A stretch of 64,000 nt of DNA from the NCBI RefSeq assembly GCF_018863195.1, contig NZ_JAHKRT010000006.1, forward strand, positions 124,001 to 188,000. The letters run 5' to 3'. The notes under the pieces were generated by a model. That model searched no databases and had not been told where the DNA came from. It was given only the letters and a program-made list of their open reading frames with translations. The stretch is from Sphingomonas quercus. GTDB lineage: Bacteria > Pseudomonadota > Alphaproteobacteria > Sphingomonadales > Sphingomonadaceae. Below, one piece after another: positions 48,747 to 55,948 of the stretch. The position numbers and the translations under genes are program-made. Each line of letters starts with the position of its first letter. The stretch's first letter is position 1.

Positions 48747-50330
48747 TCATGCGTTCATCCACTGGCGAATGACCGAGACGGACTCCGCCGGGTTGGCGCT
48801 GATCGCGTCACCGATCTTGCGCAGCGCCGAGAGCCGGATGCGGCCGTCGACCTGGGCCAGCGCGATTTCCTGGTCGAGCAGGTCGGGATCGCCCTGCCCT
48901 TCGAGCATCGGGTTGCCATCGGCATCCACCAGCATCTCGCCTTCGCGGCCCTCCACCGTCAGCTCGCCCTCGCGGGTGCCGGGCTCGGCATCGGTGCCGC
49001 GACGACGCAACATGCGGACCGCGAACAGGCCGGCGGCGACGACGACGATCAGTTCGACGAGGTTGAGCAGGTTGCCGCCGGTCAGGCCGAAAGGCAGGGC
49101 GCTCTTCTCGCCGTCCATGCCGTCGACGGCGGCAAACGGCATGCTTTCCACGACCACGCTGTCACCGCGGTCGGCATCGAAGCCGACGGCATTCTCCACC
49201 AGCCGGGTGAGGCGCTGCACCTGGGGCGCAGGCAGGCCGGCGGTGCCGCCATCGACCATCACCGCGACGGTGAGGCGATTGATCTTGCCGGGGCCGCTGA
49301 CGCTCACCGTATGGGTGCGGCTATTGTCGTAGGTCGTGTCTTCGGACGATTCGTTCTTGGCCGAGCGGCGGGAATTGCCGCCATTGCCGTTGACGTCGGC
49401 TTCCTTGTCGGGAAGCTGGGCGGCGACGGTCGCGCCCTGGGCACCGGCATCGGATTCATTGTTCTGGTCGTTCGATTCCACCGTCACCTGGTGCTGGATC
49501 ACCTGCTTGTCGGGATCGAACATCTCGGCTTCCTGCCGGGTCTGGTCGCGGTTCAGCACCACGGCGACCTCGGCGCGCACCTTGCCCTGGCCGACGATCG
49601 GCTCGATCAGGGATTCGATCTCCTGACGCAGCCGGCCCTCGACGGCAGCCTGGCGTTCCTCGATCTCGGAGGCGGCGGCGCCGGCCTCGTCACCGGCCCG
49701 GGCGAGCAACGCTCCGGACTGATCGACGACCGATACGCTTTCCGGCGACAGTTCGGGCACCGAGGACGACACGAGATAGCGGATCGACTGGACCGCCTCG
49801 CTCGGCAGGCGGCCCTGCGTCTTCAGCGTGACGGCGGCGGTCGCCTTGCGCGCCTCGGCGGCGAACATCGCGCGCTCCGGCATGACGATGTGGACGCGCG
49901 CCTTGCTGACACGATCGAGGCTCTCGATCGACTTGGCGAGCTCGCCCTCGACGGCGCGCGTCTCGTTCATCTTGGCGCGCGAGGAGGATACGCCGAACGG
50001 CTCCTCGGCATCGAGCACCTCGTAGCCGATCTTGCCGCCCAGCTTCTCGGAGGCCATCGCCATCCGAAGCTCCGGCAGCTTGTCCACCGGCGCGGTGATC
50101 GCGGTGCCATCCGCCGACAGCTGGAACGGCACGTTCTGCGCCTTCAGCTTCTCGGAGATCGCGGCCGCGGCCGACGGATCAAGATCCGTGTAGAGAAAGC
50201 CCATCTCGGACGACGAGCCACTGCGCATGGCCAGCACGCCAATTCCGAGGAGCAGCGCCAGGGCGACGCCACCCATGATCATCAGCCGGCGTGGGCCAAG
50301 CTGGGTGATCAGATTCCGCAATCCGTTCAA
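48747..50330 (-). CDS. fliF: MS-ring protein FliF
   Basis: A 527-residue protein with two membrane helices (LMIMGGVALALLLGIGVLAM near 18 and LLNLVELIVVVAAGLFAVRML near 430). Periplasmic YscJ/FliF domains have FLYTDLDPSAAAAISEKLKAQNVPFQL, ALEGELAKSIESL-type and VSKARVHIVMPERAMFA. The C-terminus (VSVIRQWMN) binds FliG. It has its own promoter: CTATAA box 49 bp upstream and a perfect dyad overlapping the end of fliH. Confidence 0.96.
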   Translation of the reverse strand: MNGLRNLITQLGPRRLMIMGGVALALLLGIGVLAMRSGSSSEMGFLYTDLDPSAAAAISEKLKAQNVPFQLSADGTAITAPVDKLPELRMAMASEKLGGKIGYEVLDAEEPFGVSSSRAKMNETRAVEGELAKSIESLDRVSKARVHIVMPERAMFAAEARKATAAVTLKTQGRLPSEAVQSIRYLVSSSVPELSPESVSVVDQSGALLARAGDEAGAAASEIEERQAAVEGRLRQEIESLIEPIVGQGKVRAEVAVVLNRDQTRQEAEMFDPDKQVIQHQVTVESNDQNNESDAGAQGATVAAQLPDKEADVNGNGGNSRRSAKNESSEDTTYDNSRTHTVSVSGPGKINRLTVAVMVDGGTAGLPAPQVQRLTRLVENAVGFDADRGDSVVVESMPFAAVDGMDGEKSALPFGLTGGNLLNLVELIVVVAAGLFAVRMLRRRGTDAEPGTREGELTVEGREGEMLVDADGNPMLEGQGDPDLLDQEIALAQVDGRIRLSALRKIGDAISANPAESVSVIRQWMNA

Positions 50331-50378
50331 GACAGCCTCGCAAATCTGGTAAGCAAAGGCCGTGCCCCTGCACAGGCA

Positions 50379-50384
50379 TTATAG
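50379..50384 (-). promoter_or_regulatory. CTATAA box of fliF-fliN-flbD-flhA
   Basis: Minus-strand CTCCTCCTATAATGC. TTGCC of the dyad lies 15 bases upstream, near -35. Confidence 0.65.
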
Positions 50385-50395
50385 GAGGAGAATCG

Positions 50396-51145
50396 CTAGG
50401 CAATTCTTGCCGGATCGATTTCTTTCTCGATGGCCGGCTCCTCGGCGGAAACGCGCTCGGCCACCGGCATGCCGGCGAGCAGCGGCGCCATCTCGGCCAT
50501 CACCGCCGCACGCCGCGCGGCGCTGTCGATCGCCAGGCTGCCTTCGTCCCAGGCGATCACGGCATCGCCATGGCTCATGTCGGGATCGGGCAGCACGGTG
50601 ACGTAGAGCTTGCGGCGTTCCTTGCCCTGGCGCAGCGCGAACAGCCGCTCCACCTCGCCCACGATGCCGGGGCTGACGCGGATGACGAGCCGCGTGCCGC
50701 GCGCCACCTGCTGGAGCACGCGGCCGAGCGCTTCGTCGATGGCGCGGCCGGGATCCTGCGCGAGCGCATGGCCGGCCAGCGCCTCGCCGATCAGCAGCGC
50801 AACGTTGGCGGCATCGCGGGTCATGCCGTCGGCGGCCGCCACGAGCCGCTGGTCGACATCGTCGAAGGAGGCGTGGACCGCATCGAGCGCGGCGAGCACC
50901 GCCGCGTCGCGTTCGCCGCGGGCGTGGCGGAGCCCCGCCTCGAAACCGTCGGCGCGGGCGCGGGCCAGCTCGTCGCCATGATCGCGCGCCATGCGCGCCA
51001 TGGCCTCGCGCAGCTCGCTCACGACCTCGTCTTCCTCGGCCTCCACCCCCATCTCGGCCTCGTTCCTGGGCTCGGTGGTGTGGAGGTTGCTGAACACGCG
51101 ATCGAAGCGGAACGGCCGCACATCGGATGAAGCATGGTGGATCAT
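50396..51145 (-). CDS. fliH: Flagellar export stator FliH
   Basis: A 249-residue protein. The N-terminal region is charged, then comes a coiled-coil middle (REAMARMARDHGDELARARADGFEAGLRHARGERDAAVLAAL). The C-terminal FliH domain has GRVLQQVARGTRLVIRVSPGIVGEVERLF and SHGDAVIAWDEGSLAIDSAARR. FliH holds FliI and contacts the C-ring. It follows fliG by 25 bp. Its last codons contain the fliF dyad. Confidence 0.9.
   Translation of the reverse strand: MIHHASSDVRPFRFDRVFSNLHTTEPRNEAEMGVEAEEDEVVSELREAMARMARDHGDELARARADGFEAGLRHARGERDAAVLAALDAVHASFDDVDQRLVAAADGMTRDAANVALLIGEALAGHALAQDPGRAIDEALGRVLQQVARGTRLVIRVSPGIVGEVERLFALRQGKERRKLYVTVLPDPDMSHGDAVIAWDEGSLAIDSAARRAAVMAEMAPLLAGMPVAERVSAEEPAIEKEIDPARIA
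50399..50411. promoter_or_regulatory. FlbD/ftr-like dyad at the fliF promoter
   Basis: GGCAA-TTC-TTGCC, a perfect dyad formed by the last codons and upstream edge of the fliH stop. On the minus strand the arm nearer fliF ends 15 bases before TATAAT. Confidence 0.65.
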
Positions 51146-51170
51146 CGAGAGTTCGCCCTTTCCGGGAAGA

Positions 51171-52205
51171 TCAATAGATCACGGCCTCGTCGCCCTTGGG
51201 ATCGGCGAGGATGATCTCGCCGCGATCGCCAAGCGTCTTGGCGAGCCGCACGAGATTGCCCTGCGCCTCCTCGCAGTCGCGCGCGCGCACCGGGCCCATC
51301 GCGGCCATGTCGTCGCGGAGCAGCTTGGCGGCGCGCTCGGTCATGCCGGACAGGAAGAGCGTCTTGATCTCCTCCGTCGCGCCCTTCAGCGCCAGCGCCA
51401 GCTCGCGCTTGTTGCAATTGCGCACGATGACCTGGATCGCCGTCGGCAGCAGCTTGCCGAGATCGTCGAAGGTGAACATCAGCGCGCGGATCTTCTCGGC
51501 CGATTCCGGCGCGCGCGCATCGAGCGCGGTCAGCATCGATTCCTCGGTGGTGCGATCCAGGGCGTTGAACATCTCGGCCATGGATTCATGCGGGTCGCGG
51601 CGCTGGGCGCGCGACAGGTTGCTCATGAACTCGCTCTTCAGCGTGTGCTCGACCTGCTGGATGACGTCCTTCTGCACCGTATCCATGCGCAGCATGCGCA
51701 TCACCACGTCGGTGGCGAGATCGCGCGGCAGTTCGGAGAGCACGCGCGCGGCGTGATCGGAACGCAGCTTGTGGAGGATGACGGCGACGGTCTGGGGATA
51801 TTCATTCTTCAGATAGGCGGCGAGCACCGTCTCGCTGACGTTGGACAGCTTGTCCCACATCGTCCGGCCGGACGGACCACGGATATCCTCCATGATCTCC
51901 TTGACGCGATCGTCCGGCAGCATGCCGGCGAGCAGCCGCTCGGTGGTCTCGAACGAGCCGTGCAGCGTCGACATGCTGGAGACTTCGCCCGAGAAGCTGA
52001 TCAGCAGATGCTCGACCACCGCCGCCGGCACGCGACCGAGCTGGGCGATGGCGGAGGACAGCTCGCGGATCTCCTCGGTGGTCAGCTGCTGCCAGATCGG
52101 CGCGCCATGTTCCTGGCCGAGCGCCAGCATCAGGGCCGCGGCACGCTGCAGGCCGGAGAATTTCTTCAGCTCCGGCGGTTCGCCGATCTGCGTCATCGCG
52201 TTCAT
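51171..52205 (-). CDS. fliG: Flagellar switch protein FliG
   Basis: A 344-residue rotor protein. The N-terminal domain has LKKFSGLQRAAALMLALGQEHGAPIWQQLTTEEIRELSSAIAQLGRVPAAVVEHLL, the middle domain YPQTVAVILHKLRSDHAARVLSELP and the EHTLKSEF region, and the C-terminal torque domain FTFDDLGKLLPTAIQVIVRNCNKRELALALKGATEEIKTLFLSGMTERAAKLLRDDMAAMGPVRARDCEEAQ. ATG 52205 is preferred with GGGGA upstream; an ATG at 52256 sits at the expected transcript start. It leads fliG-fliH. Confidence 0.96.
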   Translation of the reverse strand: MNAMTQIGEPPELKKFSGLQRAAALMLALGQEHGAPIWQQLTTEEIRELSSAIAQLGRVPAAVVEHLLISFSGEVSSMSTLHGSFETTERLLAGMLPDDRVKEIMEDIRGPSGRTMWDKLSNVSETVLAAYLKNEYPQTVAVILHKLRSDHAARVLSELPRDLATDVVMRMLRMDTVQKDVIQQVEHTLKSEFMSNLSRAQRRDPHESMAEMFNALDRTTEESMLTALDARAPESAEKIRALMFTFDDLGKLLPTAIQVIVRNCNKRELALALKGATEEIKTLFLSGMTERAAKLLRDDMAAMGPVRARDCEEAQGNLVRLAKTLGDRGEIILADPKGDEAVIY

Positions 52206-52261
52206 TGAAATCCCCAAAAAAACCCCCGATCCGCGACCGGACCGGCTTCCATCCATCTATC

Positions 52262-52267
52262 TTATAG
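52262..52267 (-). promoter_or_regulatory. CTATAA box upstream of fliG-fliH
   Basis: Minus-strand TTCTCCTATAAGAT, about 57 bp before the fliG start. No dyad found. Confidence 0.55.
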
Positions 52268-52307
52268 GAGAAGCGCGGCCCGGCCGGCCCTCGGGGAGAA
52301 GATCGAC

Positions 52308-55184
52308 GTGACAAATTTGTCGGGTGGACTGATCGGGCTCAGCATCCTGTCAGGAAGCGAAGCCGCCACCAATTTCATGAATTTCTCCAGCTCGCTGACG
52401 GCCAATGTCGACTCTGCCGCGGTGACCAAGGCCAAGGCCGCGTTCATCACCCCGGCGACGGTCGCGCCGTGGCAAAACGACACGCCGCTCACCAATCCGA
52501 GCTGGGCGCAACTCGAACAGATCATCGGCGCGCGCACGATCATCAGCCCGTCGAGCAACTCCGCTATCGCCGGGTTGCCCGACGTCCAGGCGACCTTCAC
52601 CACCTACAAGGCGCTCGACCAGCTGCGCGTCCTCGCCGAGCAGGCGGCGAAGGCCGGCACCAGCCCGACCGATCGCGACAAGCTGCAGACCGCTTTCAAC
52701 AAGGGTCTCGACCAGCTCAAGACCTATCTCGGCAGTGCCGTCACCGATCAGCTCCGGCTCGGCTTCAGCCAGCCCGCTACCCAGGTGAAGAGCATCGGCG
52801 TGCAGCCTGACGTGACGACCAAGGTCTCCGGCCGCGGCGTCGCCGACAATCGCGACGATCCGGTGGCCGGGCTCGCCGGCAACGAGGTGCTCCGTGTCAG
52901 CCTCTCCAAGGTCGGCGCCAGCACCTATGTCGATGTCGACCTGTCGACCGTCAATGGCGGCAATCCGCCGACGCTGGATCAGGTTGCCGCCGCGCTCAAC
53001 AATGCGATCAGCCAGGATCCGCCGATCAACCAGGCCAACGGCCAGCCGCTGACAGGCGCCAACGGCCAGGTGCTGAGCGCGTTCAAATCGAAATTCACGG
53101 TGACGAAGGGCACCGACGGCGAGTGGGGCCTGACGCTCTCGCCCTATGGCGTCGAGACGATCGGCCTCGATGAGGCGAGCGCCCCGAACGCGGTGATGGC
53201 GACCAGCGGCCAGGCCTATTTCGCCAATACCGGCAAGGACGTCGACAAGACCAACACCCCGCAGCCGGTCTCGGTGATGCGCTTCGACAATCTCGACGGG
53301 TCGGCGGTGCGCACCGTCGTCGGCACGATCGGCGGCGTCGACGAGAACGCCACCGCCGTGGCGCGCAAGGAGGAGGCCGATGCCGCCGCCGCGCTCAAGA
53401 CCGACAAGCCGGCCAGCTGGGACGACGAGGATGAGCATCAGATCACCCCGCCGACCATCTACAAGCAGACCACCGCCAACGCGATGGTGACGGACGCGGA
53501 CGGCTTCACCTACGTCGTCGGCACCACCGCCGGCAAGGTCGGCGCCAACGTCTCCGACGGGCTCGACGACCTGTTCCTCACCAAGATGGACAGCGAGGGC
53601 AAGGTCGTCTGGCAGCATGCGCTGGGCGAGGTCGGCGATGCCAAGGGCGCGGCGATCAGCCTCGCCCCCAATGGCGACGTCGTCGTCGCGGGCACCGTCA
53701 CCGGCGATCTCAAGGGCGGCACCAGCACCGACACCAACATGCTCGTCACCCGCTTCACCGCCAATGGCGAGCAGACCTTCACCACCTCCTTCGGCACGCT
53801 CGGCAACGACAGCGCCACGGCGGTGACGGTCGGCGCCGACGGCAGCATCTATGTCGGCGGCAAGACGGCGGCGGGCAATGGCAACGCCTATGTCGCCCGC
53901 GTCGACGGCACCGGCAAGGTGCTGGAGCGGACCTCGCTCGCCGACAGCGGCGGCAATGATTTCGTGAGCGGGCTCGCCGTCGACAATTCCGGCAATCTGC
54001 TGGTGCTGACCCGCGAGGGCAGCGGCTCGAAAATCCATCAGCTGAGCGGCGCGGCGCTGACCACCGAAACCGGCGTGATCGACCTCGGCAATGTCGATGC
54101 GCGCTCGATCGCGGTTTCCGCCAACGGCAAGATCGCGGTGGCCGGCTCGGCCTCCACCCCGGTCGCCGCCGGCACCCAGGCGAACGCGCTCTCCGGCGGC
54201 ACCGACGGCTTCGTCACCCGCCTCGACGCCGGCCTCGCCAACGCCACCACCAGCTATGTCGGCACCGCCTCCAACGACCAGATCGACAGCATCGCCTTCA
54301 TGGGCGACGATCTCTATGTCGGCGGGCGCACCCGCGGCCTGCTCAGCGGCCTCGCCGTGCGCGGCACCGTCGACGGCTTCGTCGGCAAGCTCGACGCCGG
54401 CGGCAGCTTCACCGTCACCGCCCAGTTCGGCCAGAGCGGCGTCACCACCGAGCCGGTGCGCGTCTCCGTGGCGCAGAATGGCGGCGGCAGCGCGGTGCGT
54501 TCGCTCGGCTTCAGCCGCGGCGCGATCAACCCGCCGACGGTGACGACGCTGGTCGCGCAGACCAATCTGCACCAGCCCGAATATACCAGCTACACCAACC
54601 CCGTCACCGGAAAGACCAGCAAGTTCCTGGTCGGCGGCGACAGCTTCGAGATCGCCGTCGACGGCAAGCAGCCGCGCTCGATCATGATCGACAAGACCGA
54701 GACCATGTCGACGCTCGCCGACAAGATCCGCAGCATCGTCGGCGACAGCGCATTCGTGTCGACGACGAAGAATGACGACGGCACGGTCAGCCTGCAAATC
54801 CTTGGCAAGGACGGACACCCGGTCGAGCTGATCGCCGGGCCCAAGGGTTCGGACGCGCTCGCCGCGCTCGGCATCACGCCGGGCAAGATCGACATCCCTG
54901 CCCAGCCCGGCAAGGATGATCCCAAGGTCCGCCCGGGCGGCACCTACGGCCTCAATCTCGACAACGCCTATGATCTGACCTCGTCGAAGACCGCTCAGGC
55001 GGCGGCGGCGGCGATCAACAAGGCGATCTCGATGATCCAGACCGCCTATCGCTCGCTCTACTGGAGCAGCACCGATGCCCAGATCGTCGACGGCACCAAG
55101 GGCGGCGGGGGCACCGCCTATCAGGCCGCCCAGCTCGCCAATTACAAAGCCGGGCTGGCGCGCCTGTCCGGCATCTCCGTCTGA
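52308..55184 (+). CDS. Large FlaEY-like protein: flagellin-type ends around a beta-propeller
   Basis: A 958-residue protein starting with GTG, with GGGGAG nine bases upstream. The ends are flagellar-like: an N-terminal helix region (TYKALDQLRVLAEQAAKAGTSPTDRDKLQTAFNKGLDQLKTYL) and a C-terminus SSKTAQAAAAAINKAISMIQTAYRSLYW...YQAAQLANYKAGLARLSG. The middle (about 385-745) has repeated beta-propeller blades (GFTYVVGTTAGKVG, DVVVAGTVTGDLKGG, SIYVGGKTAAGNG, KIAVAGSASTPVAA, DLYVGGRTRGLLSG). It resembles Caulobacter FlaEY, a protein affecting flagellin synthesis, from memory. It may be exported by the flagellar apparatus. Confidence 0.65.
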   Translation: MTNLSGGLIGLSILSGSEAATNFMNFSSSLTANVDSAAVTKAKAAFITPATVAPWQNDTPLTNPSWAQLEQIIGARTIISPSSNSAIAGLPDVQATFTTYKALDQLRVLAEQAAKAGTSPTDRDKLQTAFNKGLDQLKTYLGSAVTDQLRLGFSQPATQVKSIGVQPDVTTKVSGRGVADNRDDPVAGLAGNEVLRVSLSKVGASTYVDVDLSTVNGGNPPTLDQVAAALNNAISQDPPINQANGQPLTGANGQVLSAFKSKFTVTKGTDGEWGLTLSPYGVETIGLDEASAPNAVMATSGQAYFANTGKDVDKTNTPQPVSVMRFDNLDGSAVRTVVGTIGGVDENATAVARKEEADAAAALKTDKPASWDDEDEHQITPPTIYKQTTANAMVTDADGFTYVVGTTAGKVGANVSDGLDDLFLTKMDSEGKVVWQHALGEVGDAKGAAISLAPNGDVVVAGTVTGDLKGGTSTDTNMLVTRFTANGEQTFTTSFGTLGNDSATAVTVGADGSIYVGGKTAAGNGNAYVARVDGTGKVLERTSLADSGGNDFVSGLAVDNSGNLLVLTREGSGSKIHQLSGAALTTETGVIDLGNVDARSIAVSANGKIAVAGSASTPVAAGTQANALSGGTDGFVTRLDAGLANATTSYVGTASNDQIDSIAFMGDDLYVGGRTRGLLSGLAVRGTVDGFVGKLDAGGSFTVTAQFGQSGVTTEPVRVSVAQNGGGSAVRSLGFSRGAINPPTVTTLVAQTNLHQPEYTSYTNPVTGKTSKFLVGGDSFEIAVDGKQPRSIMIDKTETMSTLADKIRSIVGDSAFVSTTKNDDGTVSLQILGKDGHPVELIAGPKGSDALAALGITPGKIDIPAQPGKDDPKVRPGGTYGLNLDNAYDLTSSKTAQAAAAAINKAISMIQTAYRSLYWSSTDAQIVDGTKGGGGTAYQAAQLANYKAGLARLSGISV

Positions 55185-55196
55185 GGACCCAGGATC

Positions 55197-55631
55197 ATGG
55201 CTGACGGCCCCACCTCGCTGATCGGCGGCATCACCCGCTCGATGCACAACCTTGCCGATCGCCAGCGGGTGATCTCCGAGAATATCGCCAATAGCGAGAC
55301 CCCCCATTTCAAGGCGCGCGACGTCGAGGCTCCGGATTTCTCCGCGATGCTGCGCGCGCAGGGCGGCAGCAAGGGCGCGCCGCGCGTGGCGCGCCCGCAT
55401 ATCACCATCACCAGCGGCATGACCGCGCTCGGCGCCCGACCGCCGGCCTCGGCGACCGACATCATCATGGATCGCAACACCACCGAGACCAAGCCCGACG
55501 GCAACAATGTCACACTGGAGGAACAGCTCCTCAAGATGGGCACCGTTCAGTCCGATTTCACGGCGATGACCAACCTCTATCGCAAGCAGATGGGCCTGCT
55601 GAAGACGGCGCTGGGCCGCTCGGCCAACTAG
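55197..55631 (+). CDS. flgB: Proximal rod protein FlgB
   Basis: A 144-residue rod protein: LIGGITRSMHNLADRQRVISENIANSETPHFKARDVEAPDF at the start and VTLEEQLLKMGTVQSDFTAMTNLYRKQMGLLKTALGR at the end. Only 12 bp after the FlaEY-like gene, probably co-transcribed. flgC and fliE, which almost always follow flgB, are absent; the island ends here with a hairpin. Confidence 0.94.
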   Translation: MADGPTSLIGGITRSMHNLADRQRVISENIANSETPHFKARDVEAPDFSAMLRAQGGSKGAPRVARPHITITSGMTALGARPPASATDIIMDRNTTETKPDGNNVTLEEQLLKMGTVQSDFTAMTNLYRKQMGLLKTALGRSAN

Positions 55632-55948
55632 CGTCTCAACGGCGTCTGCCGGTCGGGCAGACGCCGCCCTGCCCCGCCCCCCCGCCCCCCGCCCACGTCG
55701 CCCCGACGTCGCTTCAGGGCCTGCCCTGCCGGCGGGCTCCGGGATGTCTGGTCGGATGGCAGCGGGCCCGCGTTCATCATGATGGACGCAGGCGAGTCCG
55801 GCGCTTGTGACATACCCGCCACAATCGTAAATTTCCTCGAAATGATATATTGTCACGTCCCTATGGAGGGGCTACCCAGCTCCCCGCCGTCGCCGTTTGC
55901 GCGCGGCATATCGTCTTGATGTTATCACATCACCATAAGGGGTGGCCC
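55632..55948. other. Intergenic region, end of the flagellar island
   Basis: No gene seen. A terminator follows flgB, then a C-rich stretch, then an AT-rich segment (about 55825-55860) likely to hold the receptor promoter. No cobalamin riboswitch core was found. Confidence 0.6.
55641..55667 (+). terminator. Hairpin terminator after flgB
   Basis: CGGCGTCTGCC (55641-55651) pairs with GGCAGACGCCG (55657-55667), loop GGTCG. No T tract. Confidence 0.65.

Noticed and set aside
52350-55856. Long minus-strand open frame opposite the FlaEY-like gene and flgB
   Set aside because: Composition is typical of an antisense shadow; the plus-strand genes have family motifs and ribosome sites.
55632-55948. 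Cobalamin riboswitch before the TonB-dependent receptor
   Set aside because: No B12-box core or characteristic conserved segments were seen; the receptor matches ZnuD rather than BtuB.
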